Source: Chara braunii (taxonomy: Eukaryota; Streptophyta; Charophyceae; Charales; Characeae). Taken from it: DNA of 28,722 nucleotides. Positions 18,449 to 27,449 of the stretch are shown in pieces. The stretch lies in the NCBI GenBank assembly GCA_003427395.1, contig BFEA01000188.1, positions 918,499-947,220 of the forward strand. The letters run 5' to 3'. The notes beneath the pieces are model-generated. The model saw nothing but the letters and a program-made list of their open reading frames with translations, searched no databases and was not told the DNA's origin. Position 1 is the first letter of the stretch. Every line of letters begins with the position of its first letter. Position numbers and translations under genes: made by a program.

Positions 18449-19118
18449 ATGGTAATGACTGGTCAATGGGAGAGAGATGCTACGTCATCCAATAAGGATG
18501 AAGTCTATGGAGAGGTGGTAGAGATCATGCCCGAGCCCCATGCCACAATGCTACAGACAGAAGGGCTGATCCCGAATACCCTGCAAGTTACAAAAATATC
18601 AAGGAAGGAACAGGGGGAGGAACTAGGGATCATGGTTAGTAAAGAAATGGAAATTAAGGAAACAAAGGAAATTGACTTAAACCACTAGTACCTTTGGCGC
18701 GTGGGAAAATAGCGGGCCTCCNGTGGGCCTCCGACCTTTTCGGAGGCCGAAACGAAACGACGGCCGCCGATCAGATTTATCAATGGCATCCGTCGTCGGG
18801 CCCGACCTCCGAAACTTTAGGAGTTTGGGAAAACGTTCACTTTTCCCTATTTTCCCACGCGCCAAAGGTACTAGTGGTTTAAAGGATGAAAGTCAACAGA
18901 ACAGGAAAGGGGAGGAGCCGGCATCAGAGGGACCGAATCTGGATGACACGGGGTGTCACCAGCAACATCAGTTACAACAGNGGCGACAAAAGATGTCGTC
19001 TCAGGAACAAACTTTGAAAAAACAGCAAACCTTGGTCTCCTTCCCTCCCTCTAGAAATTGGCACGCGGCAAAAACTCGGGAAATTGTTGGAAAAAGGACA
19101 AGCAGTCAGGCCTCATAA
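18449..19118 (+). pseudogene. LINE B ORF1, segment interrupted by the second TTAA element
   Basis: The part before the insertion is rich in Glu/Lys and ends KEIDL. The part after it begins KDESQQNRKGEEP and runs through a Gln-rich stretch to a stop at 19118. Removing 18681-18878 plus one TTAA joins GAC TTA AAG GAT in frame, so the insertion hit a continuous reading frame. Confidence 0.65.
18681..18878. mobile_element. TTAA-flanked inverted-repeat element (copy 2), best preserved
   Basis: 198 bases, flanked by TTAA at 18677-18680 and 18879-18882. The terminal inverted repeat is perfect over 32 bases (18681-18712 against 18847-18878), beginning ACCACTAGTACCTTTGGCGC. There is no internal gene; the interior (18713-18846) is GC-rich with GGCCTCCGACC and GGAGGCCGAAACGAAACGA. 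The perfect ends suggest a young insertion compared with the decayed LINE around it. TIR plus TTAA fits a piggyBac- or Sola3-type non-autonomous element; a TA target inside TTAA cannot be excluded from the ends alone. Confidence 0.92.
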
Positions 19119-19572
19119 CCAGAAGGGTAATTTGATTATTCTGGTGCGTAAAAAGGAGGGTAAGTGGAAAATAGGGCTCTCACCGGTGAGACATGATCAG
19201 TATGGGGGGGTAACGTTGAAAGGATGGTCTTCATACACGGAATACCAAAGTAATGGGGATCGGATCTTCAAAAGAGACCTATATGACTTCTTGTCCAAGC
19301 ATTTTGATCCAGGGCCGCAAACAACTTTTACTGTGATTGGAGACAAGGATCAGATGATTGAAAGAGATACATATGTAAGGTGTGAAGAACACAAGGAGGC
19401 AGGTTTGAAATGGTATTCACACTTTGCTCTTTTAGACCTGCAAAATTTGAAAATCAAGGCTAGTACAATTTGGACAATATCAGATGTGGTATCCTTCCTT
19501 TGCTCGATTTTGCATAAAGGGAGGATACAAACTGCCTCGAATTTGGATAGTAGTAACTGGATGCGACTATAG
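19084..19572 (+). pseudogene. LINE B ORF1, C-terminal conserved-looking domain of unknown function
   Basis: A clean 162-residue frame with folded-protein composition: NLIILVRKKEGKWKIGLSPV, then GGVTLKGWSSYTEYQ, FKRDLYDFLSKHFDPGP, TFTVIGDKD, LKWYSHFALLDLQN and a hydrophobic helix (IWTISDVVSFLCSILHKG). It ends just before ORF2, 26 bases upstream. It does not resemble a knuckle, RRM or transposase known to me, and most plant LINE ORF1 proteins end sooner. It overlaps the previous frame in a different register, so a frameshift near 19100 probably separates the two. Confidence 0.5.
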
Positions 19573-19598
19573 GGAGCCTGAATGGGGACTGATTTGGA

Positions 19599-20410
19599 AT
19601 GGAAGCATTGCAAGCACTATATGGGAAGAACCCTACGTGGCATCGAGCCATTAGGGATGCGGACTTCGATTTGAGATCTCTTATTGTAAATGGTCTGACC
19701 ACTGCAGATGGGGAAAAAAGAAGGGCTTTAATGGAACAATTTAAGGGAGTTGGAGGTCGTTCGTGGCCTAATTTGATTTGCATTCAAGAAACTCATCTAA
19801 CTAAATCTCCTGCTCATATCCATGCACACAATTTAGTTTGGCCTTTTCAAAAAATTAGTTCCCCAGCCCTGCATAGTGGCTCAGGAGGAGTGGCTATCTG
19901 GATCCCACCGGAATCGAGGGTGGAAATAGTCCATTGGTGGAAATACTTCATTGGACGATAGATAAGGAACAAGGACGTTGGATATTTTCCTTGGTAATGC
20001 TTGAGATAAAGATTGTGTGTGTAGTGAATATTTATGGACCCAATGATGTGCGAGAAAGAGTCAAGTTCTTCCATGATATTCGGTCACATATTACGGATGG
20101 AATCCCAATCATCATGGCTGGTGACTTTAATGCAGCACCAGATAGATGGATGGATAGATGGAAAATTCCCTCCCCTTGTCCATCATACATCGAGGAGGAT
20201 GAGAATATCATCCATCAATTGTGTTCCTCGGAACACTTGTTTGATTCCTACCGGCGGATTTTCCCTAGGGAACGTTTGTTCACTTGCATACGGAATAGTG
20301 GCACTCCAAATCAATCAAGATCTATACTTGATTCTAATGTCAACTGATCTGGATTGAACCCTTCAATGGGCGGCCATTTTTCCTAAAAGTCATTGGCCGG
20401 GGGCGGATCA
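19599..20410 (+). pseudogene. LINE B ORF2, APE-type endonuclease domain (frameshifted)
   Basis: Starts MEALQALYGKNPTW, aligned with LINE A ORF2. Endonuclease motifs: DLRSLIVNGL, LICIQETHL, GSGGVAIWIPP, GRWIFSLVMLEIKIVCVVNIYG, and GDFNAAPDRWMDRW with the catalytic Asp/Asn pair. A 17-base tandem duplication (19920-19936 and 19937-19953) shifts the frame in the middle. Another break follows at about 20341, before the segment near 20385-20410 that matches the LDHAMC motif of LINE A (here ADHKMCAV). Inactive. Confidence 0.88.
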
Positions 20411-21120
20411 TAAGATGTGTGCAGTACTCCTGACCTTCAGAAAAGAAACAGACCAAAAGAAGAGTTTTTACAAACTCAATACGTCTTTACTTTCTCAATC
20501 TAGGTTTAAACAATATATTCAGGATGTTTGCAGATATTGGCACACTATGAAAGACAAACATGATTCTTTTACGGATTGGTTTAACAATGGATTAACATTT
20601 TTGGCCAAAAACTGTAATGATTTTTCGAAAATTCTTGCTAAAAACCGTTATAGTCAAGAATGAACTTACAAGAACAAATTTTGAATTATGAACTTAACAA
20701 CTAACTAAATGACCAGAACCCAATTGATATCCAAGCACTCAAACAAGAATAACTTTTGTCCTTTGCACAATATCGTTGGCAAGGACATTTAGTCAGAGGT
20801 AAATTACCTAAATTTGCTACTGAAGGACAAATAAACTCTTCTTTCTTTGCGATGGCAAAGGCAAGATCTAGACGCACAAGCATAGAAGGATTTAAGACAT
20901 CTTTACAAAATTCAGAAGCCGTCATTTCATCATCCTCAGCATAAAATTTAAAAATAGGAAATAATTTCTTTAAAAGCCTTTTCACTTCTTCGAATGACCC
21001 TGGTAAGCAAGAGGAGGATGATCACAATAAAGAATGTTTTCTCACTCGTTTATCAAGTTCGCTTAATCAAACACAGAAAGAACATCTGGAGAGACCCTTG
21101 ACATTGGAAGAAATATGAAC
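20411..21120 (+). pseudogene. LINE B ORF2, linker between endonuclease and reverse transcriptase
   Basis: Fragments FYKLNTSLLSQSRFKQYIQD (20415-20663) and SFAQYRWQGHLVRGKLPKFA with FFAMAKARSRR (20756-20944) match the same linker in LINE A (FYKLNTSLLKMENFKTYLND; HRWQGARIWGKLSKYNMEG). Several stops and frameshifts lie between, with A/T-rich codons. Confidence 0.75.
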
Positions 21121-22219
21121 AACTTTATTACAAATGGAAGAAGACAAGACTCCAGGGATTGATGGTCTACCAAAAGAATTTTGGGAAACCGTGTGGTCCA
21201 CCTTTTCCTTAGATTTAATGGAATTTTTTGATGAGGTTTATGAATCAGGGCGGATGGGAGAGATGGTGGGCCAAGGCATTCTCACTTTTTTACACAAGAA
21301 AGGCGATAAAACCAATATTAGGAATTATAGACCTATAACGTTGTTAACAGTAGTCTATAAGATATTGGCCAAAGCCCTGGCCAACCGTCTAATACCAATG
21401 ATGGTGGACATCATCCACCCCTCTCAGACAGGCTTTATTAATGGAAAATACATCCAGGATAACATACTACTAATTAACGAAATGGTTAAGCTTTTGAGAC
21501 AATCTAAACAAAATGCAACTTTTGTGTTTATAGATTTTGAGAAAGCTTATGACCATGTAAATTGGCGTTTTCTAGATGCATGTCTCCGAAAGATTAATTT
21601 TGGTCTTAGAATGAAAAGATGGGTGAATATTCTTCATTCTGATGCTACGACACGAGTCCAGATAAATGGGCTTCTCTCTCCAGAGATTCGCCTGCAAAGG
21701 TTAGTAAGACAAGGAGACCCTTAGCTCCATTTCTTTTTTTGATAATTATGGAAGCATTGGGGGCTAACCTCACAAATAATCATAATCTTAAACGTCTGCA
21801 AATTACAGGGATATCGGAAGAAGCAATACCCATTAGCTCCATGCTCGCAGATGATCTCACTATCATAATGAAAGCTACCATATCCAATATGAAAGAAATT
21901 AAGGTCTTATTGGACAAATTTTCTCAAGTATCTGATATGGTGGTCAAGTGGGGGAGTAAGACTCAAAGGTGGTGGAATACATTCCAATGGGGTGCGTCCT
22001 CCTGAGCTGCCTAGAGTTAGGTGGGTGCCTCTAGACGCTCCAATTTGGATCCTAGTCGCTTACAACATATGGAAAACCATTATTAATGATAATTGGATTA
22101 CGGGGCCTGCAATGTCTAAAGTAAGTCAGTGGAAAAATCAACATACCTCTCTTTTTAAGAGGACTTTGATTATTAATAATTTTGTACTTGCTTCTATGTG
22201 GTATAAGTCGGCACTATGA
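21120..22219 (+). pseudogene. LINE B ORF2, reverse transcriptase domain (frameshifted)
   Basis: Motifs in order: MEEDKTPGIDGLPKEFW, KKGDKTNIRNYRPITLL, QTGFINGKYIQDNILL, FVFIDFEKAYDHVNW, RLVRQGDP, LIIMEALGANL, then MLADDLTIIMK, the catalytic (F/L)ADD with both aspartates kept. The frame breaks at 21724, where one C of the GACCCCT expected from LINE A is missing, again near 21995, and at a TGA at 22219 where a Trp codon (TGG) is expected. The rest is well preserved relative to LINE A. Confidence 0.92.
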
Positions 22220-23395
22220 CCAGTAAGTCAATCACGCGCGAAAATCCTTCTAGGACAGGTATCTGCCTTTTTATGGAGAGGTAATCATGAGCAGGAAAAT
22301 GTTATTCCAAGAGTAGCTTGGCACTCTCTTATACAACCTAAGTCAAGGGGAGGTTTAGGAGTGTTGGATCCCACACTCCAATGTCAAGCTCTTTCTCTTT
22401 AATGGATCATAAAACTAATTTTGGATGTGGGTAGTCCTTGGCAAGCCCTGGCCCTTGAGCAAATCAAAAGGTCAACTCCCTTGTCCACAGAGACTACTCA
22501 CCCCCTAACATGGATCGAGGACCGTTTTTGGAGCATTACAAGAGCACGTGTTCAATCTAGAGAGGTAGGGATCCGAGGGGAAGCCCGGAACAATCTGATC
22601 CTTGACAATTTTTGGGTAGCCCTTCACAAAATTTGCCGCTACTTGTTGCTTCCTAATAAACCGTTTCCCTCTCGTTATGAGGAAGTGCTTCGGCAAACTC
22701 TTTTTGGGAATCGATGGATCATGGACCAAAATGGATGTATTTTTAATAGCTCAAATACACCTTGGACATTATGGGTGAAAAGGGGAGTAGTAAGAATAAA
22801 AGACATATGGGATACAGATAAGAAAGATTGGAAAACAGTGGATCAAATGAGAGAGACTCTCAGATATGCTCATCAACTCTTTGATTCATCGGATCATATT
22901 ATTTTTTCTATTCCCTTTGCATGGGTACGCACATTAAGGAAAGACATCATTTTTAGGGAAGGAGATTGGGTGGTAGACGTATTAGACAATGATCAGAGGG
23001 AAGCAGGTCGGGTGATCCACACACGAGAAGATGGAGTATTGGTCAATCTTATGGTAATCAAGAGGGATCACTATCTTATTGCATCTTTTGGGAACAAAGT
23101 ATCTTTCTTTCCGTTTGACCACAATTATAGGATACGAGTAATGTATGTATCCTCCATCAGAGGGTGGAAGGCGTTTCATCCTGAGCGACCCATTCCGGAA
23201 CTTCCAATAGATTTAGATGAATGGGTCTGGAAGATTAGCAACAGAGCGGAACCCAGGCATCTTCATTCTCTGACAGTTGCGGCAATTTTGCATGAAAGAT
23301 GGGTCAGGCATCTTAATATTGAAATAAATTCGATCAAACACATCAAATTTTTCAAAAATCTCAAACAACGGCCTGCTAAATTTGCCTCTTGACAA
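22220..23395 (+). pseudogene. LINE B ORF2, connecting region
   Basis: Bases 22220-22420 keep SAFLWRGNHEQENVIPRVAW, a segment missing in LINE A, then a TAA near 22400 where Gln is expected. A 323-residue open frame (22421-23392) follows, aligning with LINE A 3030-2128: SPWQALALEQI, LFGNRW, VKRGVVRIKDIWD, PELPIDLDEWVW. No enzymatic motif; typical of the region between reverse transcriptase and zf-RVT. Confidence 0.8.
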
Positions 23396-24131
23396 TGGCA
23401 AATAGTACATCGGTGTTTGCCAACAAATGATTGGCTGATAGATCGTTCCACACTGGAACAGAGAGGACTGGCTACGCCATGGTGCAAATCCTGTCTTCTA
23501 GCTTTTCCTAGTAGAAAATTCAAAGAAACTATTGAATATATATTTATGCAATGTTCTGGATCAGTACTGCTATGGAGAAGATGGGATTGTATTTGGAGGG
23601 GTCTAACAGGAATTGATTGGCCCTGCGATTGGAAGCCATTCTCTTGGTCACTGGGTTCCCCAGGGATTGCAATTGTCTATCTTCCAACAATTGTTTTTCG
23701 AAATAGGTTGTAAGGCAATGCCACTATGGTATAAGCGTTGTGTCAAGGAGAGAGAGGGAGTGGGGCTGGAAGGAGCAGAATTAAGGGAAATTATTGTTAA
23801 TTTTGTACAGAAAAAAATTAGATATCATTGGTCTACTCTCTCATCTAAACTAGGCAAATTCCAGCAGAAGAAAGATATTCAATATGCAATCCGGCAATTT
23901 GAAAAGGACTGGCTAGGGGGATCTGCAGGAAAGGGCTTGGGTGAAGTGATATGGCCAGGGGCGGAAGGCGATGAAGGATCCTTTAAAAGAGACTTTCAGC
24001 TCATGTTCCGGAACTGGTTCCAGCTTCAACCAGGAGTCTTGCTCAGATCTCCAAGTTTTTTTCTCAGACCCATTCGCCCTTTTGCATTAGCTCTAGTTGA
24101 ATCACAGTGGTATGGCAGAGGGGGGATTTAA
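23396..24131 (+). pseudogene. LINE B ORF2, zf-RVT finger and C-terminal domain
   Basis: The zf-RVT finger: PWCKSCLLAFPSRKFKETIE followed by IFMQCSG. The usual His of the ETxxHIFxxC motif is Tyr here (ETIEYIFMQC). After a frameshift near 23613 comes the C-terminal domain: GVGLEGAELREI, WLGGSAGKGLGEVIWPGAEG, FKRDFQLMFRNW and VESQWYG near 24116. No RNase H signature is seen. Confidence 0.82.
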
Positions 24132-24305
24132 ATATCGGAAGGAAAGATGCTTATATGTTATTTCCAGATCTGGCGGTCGTGATGGACTGAAGAGGTGTTT
24201 TTTCTTCATTTTGATAGTACTCTTATCTTCAAAAAAAATTCATATGTAATTAAGGGTTGCTGGAACCGATTTCCAGCAGGTGCAGCTCCCCACCAATAGA
24301 TGGAG
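24132..24305 (+). other. LINE B 3' untranslated region
   Basis: Follows the ORF2 stop and contains the shared hairpin (24259-24277, GCTGGAACCGATTTCCAGC) and CTCCCCACCAATAGATGGAG. It ends exactly there, without the extra tail and poly-A seen in LINEs A, D and E. Confidence 0.75.
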
Positions 24306-24652
24306 TGACCAAGCAGACCTCGTAGGAGGGGATGGGGTGGGGCGGGAATGGGTCCAGGAAATCAGATGGGGGCCTCATCGGGAAAGCCGGGTCAATATGG
24401 GTCCAGTCATTGAAGACGAGTTTGTAATCTCTCAGAATTTCTTGATCTGTCGCAACGGCCTGATCCCATGACCACTCGATTTGAGCCAACCATCCCCCCC
24501 GTTGCCCACCCGGCCACTCCATCCAGAATCCCGAAATCACCCTTTTAATATTACGGGCTGTCGGAAAATTGTCTAATTGCTGCTTAAGGTCGCCCCATCT
24601 ACGCATCAGCTGCAGTTGCTCTAGCTCCCTTATCTGTTCTGTCAGTTCAGGG
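24250..24652 (-). pseudogene. LINE C ORF2, C-terminal domain (part after the insertion)
   Basis: Reading from the hAT insertion: PELTEQIRELEQLQLMRRWG, then a WPGG..GGWLAQIEW segment, RDYKLVFNDW, and PPSDFLDPFPPHP. Homologous to LINEs A, B and D up to about 24306; the last residues before the stop at 24250 come from antisense LINE B tail. Confidence 0.85.
24645..24652. repeat. 8-base target-site duplication of the hAT-like element (left)
   Basis: GTTCAGGG at 24645-24652 is repeated at 25226-25233 directly outside the inverted ends. Eight bases is the duplication length of hAT elements. Confidence 0.85.
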
Positions 24653-24680
24653 CATGGCTACGCCGGACCCGGACCCGGAC

Positions 24681-24810
24681 ATTTCCGGACATGGAACCGG
24701 ACCCGTGTCCGGTAGTTTCCGGACGTTCGGAATTCCGGACATTTCCGGACATGGAACCGGACCCGTGTCCGGTAGTTTCCGGACGTTCGGAATTCCGGAC
24801 ATTTCCGGAC
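24681..24810. repeat. 60-base tandem repeat inside the hAT-like left arm
   Basis: Two perfect 60-base copies (24681-24740, 24741-24800), each starting ATTTCCGGACATGGAACCGG, and the first 10 bases of a third. Each copy carries four CCGGAC and one GTCCGG. The apparent peptide repeats on either strand are translations of this DNA repeat, not a protein. Confidence 0.95.
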
Positions 24811-25057
24811 CTCCGGACATGGGGGGATCCGGACGGTCCGGAGGTCTGGACAGGTCCAGAAATGTGCGGACCATTAAAAAAAAAAAAAAAAAAATCTGAA
24901 AAAAAAGTATGTTATGCAGAATAACAATGCAAACCACTTTTGCCTCAGAGTCATGTCAGAATTCCTAACCAAACTTGAGTTAAAAGTCAAAAACTATAAA
25001 AAGCTTAATAAAAGGTAATGAATTATTAATAATTAAAAAATTGGGGTTGTCTAATAA

Positions 25058-25095
25058 CTGTCTCTTATACACATCTAGATGTGTATAAGAGACAG
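25058..25095. other. Second mate-pair junction adapter, assembly artefact
   Basis: Identical 38-base palindrome to that at 17517-17554 (19-base Tn5 mosaic end plus its reverse complement). It lies between the A/T-rich middle (24890-25057) and a T20 run at 25104, inside the hAT-like element. Confidence 0.97.
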
Positions 25096-25225
25096 GTCCT
25101 GGTTTTTTTTTTTTTTTTTTTTCCTCTAAATTTGCCAGATCCGGACCTTCCAGACCGGACGTCTGGATTCCGGACTGAATCCAGACCGTCCGGACGGCGG
25201 TCCGGACGTCCGGATCGTAGCCATG

Positions 25226-25938
25226 GTTCAGGGCCTTCGATCTTTACCCCCTCGAAAACAATAAGGCAGCGTTGCCACCAAAGCGCCCATAAGACCAACC
25301 CTCTACCCAAGCTGTTAGATTGCTCACGTAGGGAGGGGCACTTTCTATTGCCGAGCAGTGCCCTACCAGTATGGCTTGCCAAGACCATGGCCAGGGGGTG
25401 TCCGCTATCACTTGTCGCCGCCATGTCAACAAGGCCACTGGGCACTGCATGAAAATGTGTTCAATAGTTTCATTCCTATTTTGCGGTGGGAAGGCGGCCA
25501 GACATCGGTGAATCACAGGTGTGCTATCCGTTTTTGTTCCAAATGGGTATGGTCAACTAGCCAGGCATTCATCGGCAAACAGCGATGAGTGATCTGCCAT
25601 TGCAAAGATGTGACTTTTGCCAGCCTTGCTTTACTTTCGTTAAACCACGTAATGGGTGTGAGGAGGGACCGATCCACGTTCAGGTGTTTAGCCCCTCTGT
25701 CAATTATCAGATCTCTCAATATTCTTTTGGGTCTAAGCATCCTATACATGGATCTGACCGAAAGTGTGTTTAGGTGGACTCTTTTACCGGTCGCCACTGC
25801 TACCCGCCGGGCCGTTTGCCATTGCCAATCTTCAGGGTCGATAGGCAGCTCGTGTATCGATGTATGTGGGAGAAAGACTGTGGAGTGGGAGGCCAGAATT
25901 GCGGATATAGCATAGTCTTCTATATTTTTTATATACAA
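25226..25938 (-). pseudogene. LINE C ORF2, pre-zf-RVT region, finger and start of C-terminal domain
   Basis: Minus-strand fragments: IHELPIDPEDWQWQ, LAKVTSLQWQITHRCLPMNA, THLEQKRIAHL, then a TGA near 25513 where a Trp is expected and a frameshift; then RCLAAFPPQNRNETIEHIFM with QCPVALLTW (zf-RVT finger, first Cys pair damaged); then VLWALWWQR...GVKIEGPE running into the hAT insertion. Homology to LINE A begins near 25880, so the first residues of the longest frame are host sequence. Confidence 0.85.
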
Positions 25939-26035
25939 ATCATCATCATCATTAGTATCATTATCTCACAGTTTACATAGAATCAGCAGAAGTTCATCAT
26001 CATCATCAGGATTATCATCCTCATCATCTTATCAG
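25939..26035. repeat. ATC/CAT-rich microsatellite region
   Basis: Interrupted ATC repeats at about 25936-25964 and 25996-26030. Confidence 0.8.
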
Positions 26036-26639
26036 GGACACTGATCCCGGTTCTCAGCATGTTCCGTTCAGTCACTCCGGGTATACTGTGAGGAACCTGA
26101 CCTCAATCTTCTTATTGGTAATATCAGCCTTGGGCACTGGGCCCGTTTAAAATTAAGAAAGAAAAAATAAAAATAAAAATGGTTGCATCCTGCTGTGTCT
26201 CTGCCTGAAGATTGCTAAAGCTGAGTGTTTGCAGTCCATGTCACAAAATATCAGAGAGATGTAAGAATCTCACAAATCTTGCAATGCTTATGTATGGCTT
26301 TGGGATGTCATGTGCAGGTTTCTGTTGTCCATGTCAGTGATCACTTGGCCATTTGTAATACTCACAGTAGTAATGGACAGCATAGCTCTGGTCAAGGGAG
26401 GAAGCTTATTTCAGGCCAACATCTTAAATATCATTTTACCAGTGATGACTTGTATTCACACTGTAAGTATCACTTTACCTATATTCTCAGATTAAGGACT
26501 CCCGACACAAAGATAACCCATTGCAAGTAGTCAAGCCAGTCAAAACAACCAATTGTACTTGTTACTATTTCAAAGTCTGTGTTCCTCCTGTAGGCTGTTG
26601 CCATCCATCCTTTTAAGTCACCCCTTCCTCCCCCAAACA
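26036..26639. other. No supported gene
   Basis: Unique-looking A/T-moderate sequence. The ORFs at 26225-26530 are short and overlapping and have no motif. No repeat partner elsewhere in the window was found by eye. Confidence 0.5.

Positions 26640-26720
<81 letters not shown>
26640..26720. repeat. (AC)40 microsatellite
   Basis: About 80 bases of uninterrupted AC. Both-strand frames through it encode meaningless Thr-His or Cys-Val repeats. Confidence 0.98.
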
Positions 26721-26805
26721 CCGGCTGATTCTACCACAAACAGTGAAATGACCTCTGCACAGGATGATGTGCGAGGCATAAGGCCCCTATGAGCCGCCTT
26801 TTCCC

Positions 26806-27330
26806 TTGTTAGCAGCACAGTTGGCCGCCCTCAGTGAAGGCAGGCCCGACGGAGGCCAAGAGGCTTATTTTTCGGCTACCATGCAACTGGGGAACTTCAG
26901 GCAGTTGCGCAGCGCCAGTTGGTTGAGAGCGCCCAGGCCCTGGCTGCCTTTCTCATACGTAACTGAGGCAGGCCCTGGGCCAGATACACAACAAGGGACG
27001 AACACAGGTTGGGCACAGGCAACCGCGACAGGCCCTGGGCCTGAGTCGGGGCTCAGCCTCTCGTGGCCTACCGGAAGCTTCTGGGCAGGGGCACAGCACA
27101 GCCAGGTCACACGCAGCAGGCAGGCCACTTCCATTTAAGAAAGTGCCTGCCCTCGCATTTGGCATTCGGGCACTGGCTGCATGCTGCGCAAGCGCTGCTG
27201 CGCTAAACGCTGGCCAGCTCTCACGCGCTCACGGGCGAGCTGGATGAGCAGGCAGCCATAGCCGAGCTGCGCTGCACTATGGTGGATCGGGAGCATGGTG
27301 GTCCTTGGGTGCATGTGGCATCTGTGAGTG
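26806..27330 (+). pseudogene. Coding-like remnant, helix/coiled-coil character, unknown
   Basis: Protein-like pieces appear in shifting plus-strand frames: AAQLAALSEGRPDGGQEAYF and MQLGNFRQ (26806 on), QRQLVESAQALAAFLIRN (about 26910-26963), and ALTGELDEQAAIAELRCTMV (about 27220-27280). The heptad-like Leu/Ala spacing suggests a helical, possibly gag-like or coiled-coil protein broken by indels and stops. A related direct repeat, AGGCCCTGGGCC, recurs near 26970 and 27030. A GTGAGT donor-like site lies near 27320. Identity and function are unknown, and chance is possible. Confidence 0.3.
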
Positions 27331-27449
27331 GGGGATCGAGGTTGTGAGTGATACGAGAGACATACCTGGTGCTTGAGGCGAACGGCGTTGTCCGAGATTT
27401 GATCGTACTTCGGGGAGCTGTTAACGTCACCAGCGGCATTGTAGATAGG

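Larger units (their letters stand above)
15140..24305 (+). mobile_element. LINE B: long non-LTR retrotransposon with ORF1 and ORF2, carrying two nested DNA elements
   Basis: A plus-strand element of about 9.2 kb, or about 8.2 kb without its insertions: ORF1 region (15147-19572), ORF2 (19599-24131) and 3' UTR with the shared hairpin block (24259-24305). Two TTAA-flanked elements interrupt ORF1 at 17322-18054 and 18681-18878. The element stops at CACCAATAGATGGAG without the usual 3' extension and poly-A, and abuts minus-strand LINE C. All ORFs are broken, so it is inactive. The 5' limit is uncertain because LINE E lies just upstream. Confidence 0.9.
24653..25225. mobile_element. hAT-like non-autonomous element with CCGGAC subterminal motifs
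   Basis: Terminal inverted repeat CATGGCTACG (24653-24662 against 25216-25225), extended by CCGGA-type sequence. An 8-base duplication, GTTCAGGG, flanks it. Both arms are packed with CCGGAC or its complement: about fourteen direct copies at 24663-24834, and several more at 25141-25214. Dense subterminal motifs are where hAT transposases bind in known elements. Joining the flanks with one GTTCAGGG restores LINE C ORF2 (IEGPELTEQ). No transposase. The interior holds an A18 run, a T20 run and a library junction, so the middle may be wrong. The ends are reliable. Confidence 0.85.
24306..25890 (-). mobile_element. LINE C: truncated minus-strand LINE interrupted by a hAT-like element
   Basis: Minus-strand ORF2 sequence from about 25890 (region before zf-RVT) down to 24306, where it is cut after CLV, before the QWYG end present in other copies. 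It lacks endonuclease, reverse transcriptase and 3' UTR. The hAT-like element at 24653-25225 sits inside it. Its 3' end meets the 3' end of LINE B. Confidence 0.85.

Noticed and set aside
18677-18882. CACTA (En/Spm) element, because the ends contain CACTA
   Set aside because: With CACTA as the terminus the 3-base flanks would be AAC and GTT, which are not direct repeats; TTAA flanks and the restored reading frame fit better.
24647-24937. Long repetitive proteins on both strands with PDTGPVPCPEMSG-like or VSGSFRTFGIPDISG-like repeats
   Set aside because: They are translations of the 60-base CCGGAC tandem repeat inside the hAT-like element, open in several frames at once.
24653-25225. CRISPR-like array, because of regular repeats
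   Set aside because: The repeats are contiguous with no unique spacers, sit in a eukaryotic transposon and have inverted ends with a target duplication.
26479-26818. Cys-Val or Thr-His repeat proteins
   Set aside because: Translations of the (AC)40 microsatellite.
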